From contig CP012818.1 in NCBI GenBank assembly GCA_001936135.1, forward strand, positions 2,232,001 to 2,296,000: a stretch of DNA of 64,000 nt, read 5' to 3'. Each line of letters opens with the position of its first letter. Positions within the stretch are counted from its first letter, which is position 1. The translations under genes were made by a program, and so were the position numbers. The DNA comes from Saccharomycopsis fibuligera x Saccharomycopsis cf. fibuligera (taxonomy: Eukaryota; Ascomycota; Saccharomycetes; Ascoideales; Saccharomycopsidaceae). Below are positions 1 through 10,482 of this stretch, piece by piece. The notes below the pieces were generated by a model. That model worked only from the letters and a program-made list of their open reading frames with translations. It ran no database searches and was not told where the DNA came from.

Positions 1-1
1 A

Positions 2-3000
2 GACGATTGTTTTGATTACGCATTACTTAATACAGACAAATTCGAAAATGAACTACAACAAGAAGAAGATAGAGACGAAAGCAAAGATGAAGAAAGGTTC
101 AATTCTCTTAAGAAAATAATGCTAAGATTGTTTGTTATATTGAGAAGCTGGCTTTTGAATTACTTTGTTGATGATTGGCTTCCAAATTACGAGATGAGAA
201 AACAATTTGTTGACTATCTAAGCAATTTATCTGACAAGTATGTGCATCATAGTAAACACAATCTTGTGGATAAGTTTTACATAAAGTTGATTATTAGTAT
301 AAAAAAGGTGTGGGTAGAAATTTGTCATCATTACTGGAACCAGCCAAGCTTCCTTGATCTATTGAGTCAAAATGGCTTGGACAACAAATCAACTCTTGAC
401 TACCAAGTAATAAAGTTCATGTCGTACTATAAGCTCAACTACGGGCCGCAAGATAGCCTTGTGAATACACCTTCTACCAGTTTATTTCAGGAAATGGAGC
501 CAAGGTTGCGTAATAGCAATGTCTTGCTATTTAACAATTTGGTAGATATCCAAAATTCTAAGACTCATCTCCAAGAAAAGCAGATGGTCGAGAAGAAATC
601 ATTTGCAAACAACTTGAGGAATATAGCTTTGTTGAAGCCTTCCAACTCAATCGCTGCACTTAGAGCAAATAAAGTTTCTACCAATAATAATTATAGCTTT
701 ATGCTTAGCGATGACGCTTTCCCTCAAGCTTTAAGGCTCTCGAAGTCTAAGGTGATAAATAATTTGAATCAACTCAGTCCTGTTAATTTATTCAAACTAG
801 ACAGTTCACAGTTGAGCACCTTAGGTAATGAACCTGTATCCCATAAGAATCATGCATCTGTCGATAATGTTGAGCAGGTTAAAGAAGAAACTTATGATTT
901 CGAGACAGTGCTGTATAATACTACCTTATTTACGTCGAAGTATCAAGTCAAATTACTCAATTTCAATTTGATCGAGAACCCAGACCAAGGAAAATTAATA
1001 AGCGGAAAGAAAGTGCAACTATTTAATGATTGCCATATGAGGGATTTCAAGACATTAAGTTTAGAACCAGCTCAACCTATTAATAAGAATGATTCTATTT
1101 GTGAAAAAATTTCAAATACAAAAATAACCGCCGTTGAAGATACACAATCTAAAAAATCAAAGCCTGTACATGTTGATGAGGATAATTCGATGGATGAGAT
1201 ACGAGACACACAAACAATAAACAAGAAGAACAGCAAAGCTTTTAAAACCATTATTAAAAAGTGGAAGAAAAACTTAAGCTTATCTCCAAAAAAACATGAA
1301 ATTATTGCCAAGGAAAAGGGTGATAAACGTTTATCGCAGATTGTGGATAATCTTTTGGAGCCCTCTAAACCACAACCATTATCTCCTGTTAGAGAGGAAG
1401 TTGAGCATGATAAAAGCTGTGATGATGAAGTAATAGAATTGAAAGAATGTTCCATTAATACAACTGATGAAGTAAATTTCACAATAAAGGCTGTTCCTAA
1501 TAACGACTCTCTCGATACCAAGATGGATGTTCTATCTGCCAGAGTCATTGATGAGTTACACTATTTAGTCAATAACAAAGATAGTGTGCCAGCACCAGAA
1601 ACAAATGAAACGGCTGAAAGGTCATTGCTTTCCAATATTGATATGTTCAGAGAATGTCCTGTGGCAGGACAACTGAACGAGGACCTCAATGATCTGCAAA
1701 TCTCGTCTGCAAACTCTAACTGGATTGATGAAACAGATCGAGAAAGCGAGCAAACATGCAATGTTAACTTCTTGCAACTGGTCGAGGAAAGCAACCATCT
1801 CAGTATTGATATGCATGAAGATAATAAAACAACAGACGTGGAACGAATGTCATTTATTTCTGTCGCTGAGATTGATTGGAATAATGATTCATTAAAATTC
1901 GGCTCTTCTAACTCGTCGAAAAGCGATAGTGAAGGATCGCCTAACGCTACTCAAATTATTGATGTGACGCCTTCTATGATTATGGATGGAACACACGGTG
2001 ATCTAACGAATGCTGAAAATCATACAAGTGCCCAAGAAGATCTATATAAGAGTATATTGAGCTTTCACGATAGTCCCAGTTTTAATCAAAAAAGATACTC
2101 TGGCAGCATCGAAAAACTTAATAGATATTCTAGATCAAGCTTGGTATCCAAAAATTCATACATTAGTTATGATTCAAATTTAACAGATAGTCCAACTCTG
2201 TCAATTCTTTTCTTTCAGAGAAATACTCAAGCTAAACACTTAAAGCCAAAAGTGCTAGAGAAAGTCAAAAGTTTTGAAAAGCTTCGAATTGAGCTTGAAA
2301 AGAATAATGTTGCTAAAAGAAATGCATTAAAGGGCAAAAAGTCATTCAATAATTTAAGAAAATTTGCTAAGATTGATAAAAGTAGCTTTACAAGTTTAGA
2401 TAAGCAGCTAGAATCATCTGTCACAAATAACAAGATCCGCTCAAAAATAAATTTTTTTCAAGAAACATTGATGCACAATGCTAATCCTCTGGGAATGTTT
2501 GATATAAATAGTGCACACAATGGTACTGCTTCCATTTCTACTCGGAAAAACTCCATGGTTCAAAACTCTTTGTTTTCTGAGAACGGAACATTGAATACTT
2601 TGTTATCATCCAATTCTGATATTTCCAACAGCAACGAAGATTTGTTTAGAAATATCAAACACTCTATAGCTAATGATCCGTTAACTCTAAAATCCAAAGT
2701 GGGTCTTGGTAACATTAAAGCATTTATTAATGGTAACACTATAGATGAGTCCAATGATGAGGTAACTGAAACGGATGTTAACCGTGTTTCAATATCCCAA
2801 ATTCCTAGATCAGAAACCATGCAAACTCAAAATTCAGATGATTTGATTCAGACTGTTATGGATATGGAAAGCTTTAATGATAACAGTGAGTGTGATAGAA
2901 CTCCAAGCATAGATTGTTTACCGTTGAAAGTATGCGAAACTCCAATGGTTGAGACGAGTTTTAATAAATGCTCTCCATTAATAAAACGTGATAAGTCTGA

Positions 3001-4468
3001 TATAAGCATGCTTTCTGTAGCATCATATCTCATGCCAGGGATAAATCCAGAAATTGTTAAAAGGCTAGCTGCTATCCCTGATGAGTCTTTTCATGGAGAG
3101 GATCCTGTCTCTGCCGCATTATCTAAGTTGGAAGGCAAATTTTTCGACGATGCAGACACTGAAACCAAAGGTAACGACAATGAAAGTTTGGTTCATAAAA
3201 GAAAATTACCATCTATAAACTTTGCAGATAATACTAAAAAGACACAAGAGCTACACGAGAGGAAGATTTTGCAAGTGAAACGCAGCCCCCAACGAATTGT
3301 TTCTATTGAAGATTTTCAAAGTGAAAATCCTTCTTCCGCTAGTAGAACGATTGAGGATGAAGTTGCTGATTTAAATATAAATGACACACTTTCTCCTATA
3401 GAGTCTCAAAGTGGGCTTATTAGAGAGTTAAACTCAAGGTTTTTTCAAGCATTTGGATCTGAGAGTAGCATATTTGACTCTGCACCGGATATTATCAAGA
3501 AAATGAACAATCAGGACAGTAAGAACAAGCTCGCTAACGTGTATTCTAGTTATAGGGTATCTAATGATCTTATGAATGTTTCTGAGGTGATGCATACCAA
3601 AAGTCATATTCCATTTGTTCTTGAATACAGTTCAAGTGACATTGCCAAAGATCTTACTTTGATTGAAAAAGATGCCATGTTGGAAATTGACTGGAAAGAG
3701 CTTATGGAGTTGAACAAAAAGCGCCAAGAACAATTAGCAAGCACAGAAACGAATTTCAGATCCTGGGTTGAAATTTTGGTTCAAAAGAATTTATCCGGTC
3801 TTGATTTGGTTATATACAGGTTCAATTTGGTCATAAACTGGATTGTGTCCGAAATCTTGCTAACTAACAATTTCCAGTATAGAGTGATGACTATTTGCAA
3901 GTTTGTAAATGTGGCAAAGCGTTGTTTAGAATTACAAAATTACTCGTCAATGATGCAGATAGTGCTTGCTTTAAGTTCTGAACGAATTTCAAATTTGCCA
4001 AATACTTGGGAGTCGATGCCATCATCTACAATGCAAGCATTTAAGTCACTAGAAGAGTTTGCCAATCCAATGAACAGATTTGAAAAAATCAAACAATTAA
4101 ATGACAACGTCGTTGCCTCTAAAGGATGTATTCCATTTATCGGCCTTTATCTTTCAGAATTGCAATCAGCTTTGAAGCAACCTAACTTTGTTTCCAGAAA
4201 GGACGCTCGCCAAATAGCGAAATTAGATCTACAAGACCCAAGCACTGTGATTGTTATTAAAGACAAAAAACTAGCTACTAATGGGCTAATATTTTGGCAA
4301 AAATTCCACAAGGTTGCTACTATAGTCAAATTAATGATTCAGAAAATTCACTATTCTAAATTTTACGATTTTGCGCCACTGCAAGACTTGTTATCTAGGT
4401 GCTTATACATTCTGGCACTCAATGATGACGAGATGAACTTGTGCATATCCAATATGGCTAAGCCATAA
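2..4468 (+). CDS. LTE1: Lte1-like Ras-family GEF homologue, 5' end outside window
   Basis: The frame is open from base 2, so the first Met in view (base 119) is internal and the gene starts left of the window. The visible part is about 1,488 codons. Near its start it has a helical stretch (LLNYFVDDWLPNYEMRKQF) of the RasGEF N-terminal domain type. The last ~240 residues form a RasGEF/CDC25-type domain (RFNLVINWIVSEIL, GCIPFIGLYLSELQ, then the FWQKFHKVATIV region). The long middle is Ser/Asn-rich, charged and probably disordered. This layout (split RasGEF_N and C-terminal GEF around a long linker, about 1,450 residues) is that of S. cerevisiae Lte1, a bud-cortex protein that promotes mitotic exit through Tem1 signalling and Kin4/Bfa1-Bub2 control. 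Several CTG codons lie in the linker, where Ser would fit. Confidence 0.85.
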   Translation, partial: DDCFDYALLNTDKFENELQQEEDRDESKDEERFNSLKKIMLRLFVILRSWLLNYFVDDWLPNYEMRKQFVDYLSNLSDKYVHHSKHNLVDKFYIKLIISIKKVWVEICHHYWNQPSFLDLLSQNGLDNKSTLDYQVIKFMSYYKLNYGPQDSLVNTPSTSLFQEMEPRLRNSNVLLFNNLVDIQNSKTHLQEKQMVEKKSFANNLRNIALLKPSNSIAALRANKVSTNNNYSFMLSDDAFPQALRLSKSKVINNLNQLSPVNLFKLDSSQLSTLGNEPVSHKNHASVDNVEQVKEETYDFETVLYNTTLFTSKYQVKLLNFNLIENPDQGKLISGKKVQLFNDCHMRDFKTLSLEPAQPINKNDSICEKISNTKITAVEDTQSKKSKPVHVDEDNSMDEIRDTQTINKKNSKAFKTIIKKWKKNLSLSPKKHEIIAKEKGDKRLSQIVDNLLEPSKPQPLSPVREEVEHDKSCDDEVIELKECSINTTDEVNFTIKAVPNNDSLDTKMDVLSARVIDELHYLVNNKDSVPAPETNETAERSLLSNIDMFRECPVAGQLNEDLNDLQISSANSNWIDETDRESEQTCNVNFLQLVEESNHLSIDMHEDNKTTDVERMSFISVAEIDWNNDSLKFGSSNSSKSDSEGSPNATQIIDVTPSMIMDGTHGDLTNAENHTSAQEDLYKSILSFHDSPSFNQKRYSGSIEKLNRYSRSSLVSKNSYISYDSNLTDSPTLSILFFQRNTQAKHLKPKVLEKVKSFEKLRIELEKNNVAKRNALKGKKSFNNLRKFAKIDKSSFTSLDKQLESSVTNNKIRSKINFFQETLMHNANPLGMFDINSAHNGTASISTRKNSMVQNSLFSENGTLNTLLSSNSDISNSNEDLFRNIKHSIANDPLTLKSKVGLGNIKAFINGNTIDESNDEVTETDVNRVSISQIPRSETMQTQNSDDLIQTVMDMESFNDNSECDRTPSIDCLPLKVCETPMVETSFNKCSPLIKRDKSDISMLSVASYLMPGINPEIVKRLAAIPDESFHGEDPVSAALSKLEGKFFDDADTETKGNDNESLVHKRKLPSINFADNTKKTQELHERKILQVKRSPQRIVSIEDFQSENPSSASRTIEDEVADLNINDTLSPIESQSGLIRELNSRFFQAFGSESSIFDSAPDIIKKMNNQDSKNKLANVYSSYRVSNDLMNVSEVMHTKSHIPFVLEYSSSDIAKDLTLIEKDAMLEIDWKELMELNKKRQEQLASTETNFRSWVEILVQKNLSGLDLVIYRFNLVINWIVSEILLTNNFQYRVMTICKFVNVAKRCLELQNYSSMMQIVLALSSERISNLPNTWESMPSSTMQAFKSLEEFANPMNRFEKIKQLNDNVVASKGCIPFIGLYLSELQSALKQPNFVSRKDARQIAKLDLQDPSTVIVIKDKKLATNGLIFWQKFHKVATIVKLMIQKIHYSKFYDFAPLQDLLSRCLYILALNDDEMNLCISNMAKP

Positions 4469-4539
4469 TTTTGCTATGCGTATTCCTTCTTTGGTGCAGC
4501 TTTGCTTTTGCTTTAGTTCGTCACCAAATTTATTTGTTT

Positions 4540-4574
<35 letters not shown>

Positions 4575-5336
4575 TTTTTTTTATGTTACGGACAATTACA
4601 AATTTTTTATTTTCTGCTCCATTTAATTACATTTTTCATATTATAATACCTTCTTTAAGTGCTTGAGTTGTTTTTCTACCTATTCGGACCTTGGGTTTTT
4701 GAATGTTTTGTTTTATTATAGTTGTGTTTTTTAACATTGTTTTCTTCTACTTTTGCTGTTTACGATTTTGTTTTATACGAACTTTCGCTAAATTCTAATT
4801 ACTATTATATAGTTTTGACCTCTTTCATTTCCAACGGCTTACCCTTAAGTTCAGCTCGCACGTATATATTATTTAGATCACTATTTGGATTATTATCATC
4901 TGCTTGAATTTTACGGTTTATTTTGCTTTTCTGTTTTTATCTTTTTTTAACTTTTGGCAGCGCTTCTGTTCAAAAACAAATATATTAGGTTACCGATGAC
5001 TGTATTTGTCATGCTTTGTCAACTCCAAAAAAATACGATCCATTGGCGGGCTGCAGTTGCTCAAATACGCCCTAGTTTGCGTGCTAACCCAGTTTGACGC
5101 ACACCTGTGGTGCCTACAATTTAGCAGTCCATTGAACTGCTTATTAATGAAACTTCGAAATTCTTAATCAACTTTGACATATTACAAATCAGATTTAAGT
5201 ATGCCAAAACAGGCTGAATTGGTATAAAGTACAGCGTAAGCTGGATGGATATGCAAGCTACGGAAACAATTAACAACAACAAAACTTTTTCAAATCAAGA
5301 AAAAAGAAAAAGGAAAGAAAAACTTTTAGCAACGAC
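4469..5336. other. intergenic, LTE1 3' end to reductase promoter
   Basis: AT-rich and without a credible gene. It holds an uninterrupted T31 tract (4542-4572) in the LTE1 3' region. A near-palindrome (GCACACCTGTGGTGCC) lies around 5098-5113 in the promoter half of the reductase gene. An A-rich leader runs up to its ATG. Confidence 0.6.
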
Positions 5337-6215
5337 ATGTCCGAACATTTTGCTTCTAGTGTTATTTTAAATGACAGCACTAGAATTCCTAGACTTGGCT
5401 TTGGCTTGTACTTGGTGCCACCAGAACAGGCAGAAGAAGCTACCTACAGTGCATTGAAAGCGGGCTACAGACACATTGACAGCGCTGAATACTACGAAAA
5501 TGAGTCCGGCGCAGTAAAAGCCATCAAGAAATGGGTTGACGAGTCCCCACAAAACAAAAGAGAAGATGTGTACTATACTACCAAGATTGCTCCACTGTCT
5601 CTTGGTTATGAGGAAACCAAGGCTTCCTTGAAGCAAAGAATTGCTATTGCTAAGCCGTGCATTGGATATATTGACTTGATTCTTTTGCATTGTCCGCTTG
5701 CGCCCAAGGAGAAGAGACTCGGTAGCTGGAAAGCTTTCCAGGAGTTGAAAGAAACAGCTGAGGACGCAGACGCAGTAAGATCGTTTGGAGTTTCTAATTA
5801 TGGCGTTCGCCATTTGAAGGAGTTGCTTGAATGGGACGGCTTGAAAATCAAGCCAGGAGTTAATCAAATTGAATTAAGCCCGTGGTTAACTCGCAGAGAT
5901 ATTGTTGAATTCGATAAAAAGCACGGGATCGCAACTGAAGCCTTTAGCCCAATTGTTCGAGGAAAAAAACTCGGCGATCCAGAGGTTGTCAAATTGGCAG
6001 AGAAGTATCACCGCACACCTGCACAGATTTTGTTGAATTGGTCATTGAAGCAGGGGTTTATACCATTGGTGAAGTCCCTTAGCGCTTTCCGCATGAAAGA
6101 GAATTTGCAAGCTGCTGATTTTGAATTGACAGATGAGGATTCTAGAGCTTTGACCCATGATGATGCTTATGTTTTGGCAGTACCAGAATGGGACCCAACC
6201 ACATACGCAGGGTAG
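5337..6215 (+). CDS. aldo/keto reductase (YJR096W / carbonyl reductase type)
   Basis: A 292-residue NADPH-dependent aldo/keto reductase of normal family length. The catalytic tetrad is visible: Asp48 and Tyr53 in HIDSAEYYENE, Lys83 in YYTTKIAP, and His118 in LILLHCPL. The family signature continues with SFGVSNYGVRHL and NQIELSPW, where Asn and Gln bind the nicotinamide, and with the C-terminal cofactor-binding PLVKS. The closest yeast protein I recognise is YJR096W, a xylose/arabinose-active reductase. The Candida carbonyl reductases have the same shape. It probably reduces aldehydes, sugars or ketones in the cytosol; the exact substrate cannot be read from sequence. The start is the first ATG after an A-rich leader. 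It stands alone between LTE1 and a GC-rich block. Confidence 0.9.
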   Translation: MSEHFASSVILNDSTRIPRLGFGLYLVPPEQAEEATYSALKAGYRHIDSAEYYENESGAVKAIKKWVDESPQNKREDVYYTTKIAPLSLGYEETKASLKQRIAIAKPCIGYIDLILLHCPLAPKEKRLGSWKAFQELKETAEDADAVRSFGVSNYGVRHLKELLEWDGLKIKPGVNQIELSPWLTRRDIVEFDKKHGIATEAFSPIVRGKKLGDPEVVKLAEKYHRTPAQILLNWSLKQGFIPLVKSLSAFRMKENLQAADFELTDEDSRALTHDDAYVLAVPEWDPTTYAG

Positions 6216-7002
6216 CGACTCATGCAACAGCATTCAGCAGAATCTGTCAAAATCGGAAATGCGTACCCTGAAAAAGAATAAATAAATAAAAAAAAAAAAG
6301 AAATCCGTTTGTTACTTGATTGAAATCCTTTACTTATTTCAAATACACGCGTTTGCTGGATCCTGGCTAAGCGTCTTTCGTAGTTCACATTACTTTACCG
6401 GGCCACTCATGCGGATAAACCTCTGCATGCACAACACGCAGCTCGCAGAGTTTTTCTTTTTCCGGACGCTGCAATACTGTGGTTTACAAATATGTGTTTT
6501 GCTACTGCGAAGATCCCTGTGTTTCTCTACCTGAGCACCATAGCCGTTAGGGTGGTGAATACTTGCTGGTAACTTGCGCGGTAAGAATCTGTTCCTTACA
6601 TTATGCCCTTGAGCCTATCTTTGCATGCTGTTAGAATTTCTGTGTTTGCTGGTAAATTACAGTGCATGAAACATAAGCTGAATTGACGGGCAGGCCAAAC
6701 CAGAGCAGCAGCACGCTGGCGAGGGGCATACTTACCAGAGAAAGAAAACAAAGAAAACCGATGTTATTGTACTGTAAGACACTCAAGCAACTAGCAAGTA
6801 GACACAAAAAACTTGCAGAAAGAAAAAGATTAGAAAAGAAAAGACAAAATCAGTATAGAGAAAAAACCGCCCAACCCAAAATACAACCATATGTGAAACC
6901 AAAGGAACCGGATACAAAGATGTGCGCCAACAAATAAACCACGCAGCATGCAAGAGAGAAAAGAAGAGGCAACAAGAACGAGCAACGCGTGCTTTTTTTT
7001 TT
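6216..7002. other. intergenic, no gene seen
   Basis: Lies 3' of both flanking genes (the reductase on plus, the Ser-rich orphan on minus). It starts with an A-rich stretch (6276-6301). Short frames here either lack an ATG or have unlikely composition, so I call none. The rise in GC begins just beyond it. Confidence 0.5.
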
Positions 7003-8025
7003 TTACACCTTGATGAAGTTTGTCGCAGCGAAGCCGTCATCACAAAGACTGGCAAGGTCATCATCGCTATCGGTAACATCATCCAGAGTGCGAAGTGTGT
7101 GTGAGTCAAACGTACTCTCGTGCCGCTTATGTTTAATGTAGCTCAAACCCAGGAACCTTCTAGCTGTACAGCTCGCTACGCTTCTTTCGGAAAGCCTGCT
7201 AGCATGGACGCAGTTGTGGCTGTAGTTGTGACCACCGCTGTTATCGAAGCATGTCTTTGGCTGGGGAGAAGGCGTCGCAATATTGTCCGCAGCGCCGCAG
7301 TCGCTCGACCACGACGCGGAGGCAGACGTTGTATGGCTTTGGACTGCTTTTTTGTCGGTCAAAGTGGCCCCTGAGAGTCCGTCGCTGAGTGTGCGGGTCA
7401 ACGGGTCCGAGAATAGCGGCGAGGAGCCTGCAATCGAACAGGCGTCGTGCACGGCAAACTTGCAAGAAACAGGTTCCTCGGAGCACCGAGAGTTGTCAGA
7501 GACGCCTTTTGCTCCCCCTAGCTCGCACTCTTCTGTCTTGCGCGGCCCCTGTATCTGGTCCTGGCCCTGGCCCTGGCCCCGGCCCCGGTGGGATTGCGCT
7601 TTTGCCGACGCTGGATCTGCTTGCGCCGATGACAGCGACGGCGATGGAGTCAAGGGGCTGGATCTGCTCGGAGTGGTGGGAGAAGAAAAAAGCGGCGCAC
7701 GTTCGTGCCCATTATCGAAAACTCTGAGCTTCTTCAAGCTGAAGATTTTGCGAGGAGATCTATTCGGGGCGCCCTTTTTTTCTTTGAGCTGTTGGTTGTA
7801 TCTGAGAATGCTAGCAGTGTACTCGTCGCACAGGCTGAAGCCGGCGCCTGGGGCGCTGCTGTCGAGTCCGCTAACAGTGCTGCTGCTATCACTGGTCTCG
7901 CTGTTAGCGTGAGCGCAAAACGTAGGCACTCTTCCTGTCTGTCTGTGTGTTCTGTTGGCGCTCCTGAGCATGGGCTCTTGTTCGACTTTCTGCACCGGCA
8001 AGTAGAGTTCCGGAAGAACGGTCAT
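7003..8025 (-). CDS. uncharacterised Ser-rich 340-residue protein
   Basis: I do not recognise a family. The ORF starts at an ATG and runs 340 residues. A basic patch (NRSPRKIFSLKKLRVF, around residues 88-103) looks like a possible conserved core, followed by a Ser/Pro run, a Gly-Gln stretch (GRGQGQGQDQ, around 148-157) and an acidic tail with DDVTDSDDDLASLCDD. The rest is probably disordered. The CTG codons I checked sit in Ser-type contexts (one inside a run of serines), in line with CUG-Ser decoding. Overlapping plus-strand frames exist because the region is GC-rich, but this one has the most protein-like composition and a clean ATG. It could be a rapidly evolving regulatory protein; expression is not shown by sequence. 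Confidence 0.55.
   Translation of the reverse strand: MTVLPELYLPVQKVEQEPMLRSANRTHRQTGRVPTFCAHANSETSDSSSTVSGLDSSAPGAGFSLCDEYTASILRYNQQLKEKKGAPNRSPRKIFSLKKLRVFDNGHERAPLFSSPTTPSRSSPLTPSPSLSSAQADPASAKAQSHRGRGQGQGQDQIQGPRKTEECELGGAKGVSDNSRCSEEPVSCKFAVHDACSIAGSSPLFSDPLTRTLSDGLSGATLTDKKAVQSHTTSASASWSSDCGAADNIATPSPQPKTCFDNSGGHNYSHNCVHASRLSERSVASCTARRFLGLSYIKHKRHESTFDSHTLRTLDDVTDSDDDLASLCDDGFAATNFIKV
7561..7592 (-). repeat. G-rich repeat in the orphan coding strand, G-quadruplex type
   Basis: On the minus (coding) strand there are runs of three or four G separated by two or three bases (GGGGCCGGGGCCAGGGCCAG). It encodes the Gly-Arg/Gly-Gln repeat. It could fold as an RNA or DNA G-quadruplex; this is inferred from pattern only. 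Confidence 0.6.
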
Positions 8026-9036
8026 TATTGCACCTGGATTAGGATTTGGATGGGGACTGGGATTGGGACTGGGATTGGGATTTCGATTACGACTGCGATT
8101 ATCTTTGTCCTGACACAGCTTGGATGGACACTAGGCAACACCAGCAGAAGCGGATCAACACTTGGCTTGCAACAAAGATTGGCTCAGCCTGTCAAGATAC
8201 CCAGCAGTGGCTCACGGGGCAAAAAGGTAGGGATAGAAAGCCAAAAATATGAAAACCCGGCAGTACTCAGGAAAGAAAAGAGTGTTTGAGAAAAGACGGC
8301 CACCAACGTAGTTTATAGGACAGCCAGTATTCTCCTTTTTGGTCTAAGCGCTGAGGGCAAGGCACCAACCGGTGCCAGGAAACTGCTGCTGCATCTGGTC
8401 TGTCTTGGGCTTCTCGAGACAATAGCTTCGACGCAGATCTGATACAGCCAAAGTTCCGAACTTCCAAGTCGAAGCCATGCGCCGCAGATGACGGGAGTGC
8501 GTCCGCTCGCAGGACTAAACATGTATATGCGTGCAGGACGCTCAACAGCGCTGCGGAATGCTGAATGAAACAGAATAGTGCCTAAACTAGCATTATATAT
8601 TTATTCGATCATGGATAGCCGGTGTAGGGACATGATTGGACAGCAGCTACAAGGTGTTTCGAGCGCAGCTGTCACACTCGGGACAGACACGCACTAGCCC
8701 CCAGTCCAACGGGACCCGCACTCTTCTTGGAAACACAACCAAACAGGAAAAAAGAAAAAACAGAAAAGTCAAAAGTATCGTAAAGGAAAAACCGAGAAAG
8801 TGAAACCGTCAACAGCAACAATCAAACAGGAAGAGAAAAAACCTTGAACGCCAGAAAAACAGAACCTGAAAAAGAACCTGAACTAGAGTACACAATGCAC
8901 ATTTAGTGTAGAAGCGAAAGAGCAGAGAACAAAAGCAAAAGCAAAAACAACAAAAAACAACAAAAAAAAAACAAAAAAAAAAAAAAAAAAAAGTAGTGGT
9001 AGCAGTACAGCAACCGCGAAAAAACGAGAAGCTGGG
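8026..9036. other. intergenic, upstream of orphan and 3' of ASR1-like gene
   Basis: One kilobase without a credible gene. It opens with the G-rich repeat at 8053-8083, close upstream of the orphan's ATG. It closes with an A-rich zone (8935-8993), including an A20 tract, in the 3' region of the ASR1-like gene. Confidence 0.5.
8053..8083 (+). repeat. GGGATTGGGACT tandem repeat, G-quadruplex type
   Basis: Five runs of at least three G separated by ACT or ATT triplets. It lies about 30 bases upstream of the ATG of the minus-strand orphan, on its template strand, so it falls in that gene's promoter or leader. Confidence 0.7.
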
Positions 9037-10482
9037 CTACTCGGAAAGGGGCACCTTTTCCTTGCCAACATCGCTGACATCGTCGTCGAGCATTCGGGTC
9101 TGTCTGTAGTCGGGAGACAACGGCGGAGACAACTGGCCGTATAACCTCTGGGGCTCGTAGTTTCTGTATGCGTTGTTTCTGCTGGAGTCTCTGAGAAGGG
9201 TTTGGCTGTTGGTGTGCATTTCTGTCAAGAGCGTCATCACCCTGGAGCTGGAGCCGCCGCCCGGCATCGGGGCGGGTGGTAAGCTGGCGCCCGAACTTGC
9301 GCTTTGCAGCGCCGGCGCTATTTGCTGCCTTGGTAAGCCGCCTTTGTCTACTTTGGATGGCTGTTGGGCCTTGCTTGTTCCCGGCACGCCTGACTTTCCC
9401 CTTCTCGACGGCCGCTTCAACTTTTTCGTTGCAGCAGCGCTGTTGGGCGAGCCGCCGGCGCGGGCGCTGTTGGACGAAGACGCGGTGTCCGCGACGCTGG
9501 CGCTATCAGAAGAACGCGCCGGCGCGGTTGGCTTCCTCGCTCTGACATTCTCGGCCCTACTTGGGTTTTTTCTGAACATCTCAAACTGCCTCCATGCCTC
9601 TTCTTCCTCGCGGCTAGGCGCTGCTGGTGTGGATTCTGGAGAGGACAATGCCGACGCGGCAGCAGAGCTCGGCGAGCCTGGCGGCGGCGGTAAAGCGGCA
9701 TGGGTGCTGCTGCTGCCGCTGCTGCTGCTGCTGCCGCTGCCGCCGCCGCCCGCATTACGGGACCGCGTGCGCCCCTGGTGCTGTTGCTGCCTCCTTGACG
9801 CTCTGGTCAAGCGCGCATACGTGGCGTCTGTCCTGATGCTCTGGCGGCTTCTTCTGGTTCTCGCTGCTCCGCTGGCGCTGCTGACCAACAGAGACAAGCT
9901 CTGCTGCAAGCAATCGCACATTGGGCAGTTCCAGTAGCCGACGTACGTGTCTGACATTCCCAAACAGCCCGGGTGGAACGAGCAAGAGCAGCTCTGGCAG
10001 ACGTTGACGTTGGACGTTGTGGACGACGACGAGCACAACGCACAGCTAATCGCAAACGGGAGCAACCGGCTGACCGCAGAAGCACCGGGCACGAATCTGT
10101 CGCCGCGCGCCCCGGCGGCAGCTCTGGAGAACAACGCCAGCACTTCCTGCTCTTCGGCCATGTCCTCGTCGTCTTCTCGCGGCGCCAAATAGTTTGGGTC
10201 CACGGGGAACTGCTTATCTCGCACGGCGTAGTCGTATATCAAGTTGCCGAACCTGTCAATCAACTCGACCTTGTTGAATTTGCAGCGGCATTTGGGACAC
10301 GAATTAGCTTGTTCAGACCACGAGCGGATGCAAAGGTCGTGGTAGCAGTGCTGGCACGACGCCACCCGCGCCACCAGCTCATCAACATTGGAACCGCTCA
10401 ACAAGGACTCTATGCAGATGGAGCACTCGTCATCGTGAGAGATAACGGGCTTTTCGCACTTTTCCCCAACCGCAAGCGACAT
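9037..10482 (-). CDS. ASR1: Asr1-like RING-H2/PHD ubiquitin ligase
   Basis: Start set at the ATG at 10482 (MSLAVGEK); the frame runs further upstream but has no ATG there. The product is 481 residues. An N-terminal RING-H2 finger has all ligands in order: Cys20, Cys23, Cys43, His45, His48, Cys51, Cys62 and Cys65. A second Cys-rich PHD-type finger follows at about residues 145-195 (CALC, CQSC, FHPGCLG, WNCPMCDC). RING followed by PHD is the architecture of yeast Asr1, which ubiquitinates RNA polymerase II, and of its human relative PHRF1. The C-terminal ~280 residues are a low-complexity Ser/Ala/Gly/Pro tail, so the protein is longer than the 288-residue S. cerevisiae Asr1. A CAG/GGC-type triplet repeat (about 9700-9755) encodes a Gly-Ser run there. 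Very GC-rich; head-to-head with RDS3. Confidence 0.75.
   Translation of the reverse strand: MSLAVGEKCEKPVISHDDECSICIESLLSGSNVDELVARVASCQHCYHDLCIRSWSEQANSCPKCRCKFNKVELIDRFGNLIYDYAVRDKQFPVDPNYLAPREDDEDMAEEQEVLALFSRAAAGARGDRFVPGASAVSRLLPFAISCALCSSSSTTSNVNVCQSCSCSFHPGCLGMSDTYVGYWNCPMCDCLQQSLSLLVSSASGAARTRRSRQSIRTDATYARLTRASRRQQQHQGRTRSRNAGGGGSGSSSSSGSSSTHAALPPPPGSPSSAAASALSSPESTPAAPSREEEEAWRQFEMFRKNPSRAENVRARKPTAPARSSDSASVADTASSSNSARAGGSPNSAAATKKLKRPSRRGKSGVPGTSKAQQPSKVDKGGLPRQQIAPALQSASSGASLPPAPMPGGGSSSRVMTLLTEMHTNSQTLLRDSSRNNAYRNYEPQRLYGQLSPPLSPDYRQTRMLDDDVSDVGKEKVPLSE

Noticed and set aside
7283-8289. Plus-strand frames overlapping the 340-residue orphan
   Set aside because: Low-quality composition and mutual overlap; the minus frame has a clean ATG and Ser-rich protein-like sequence. 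Not fully excluded.
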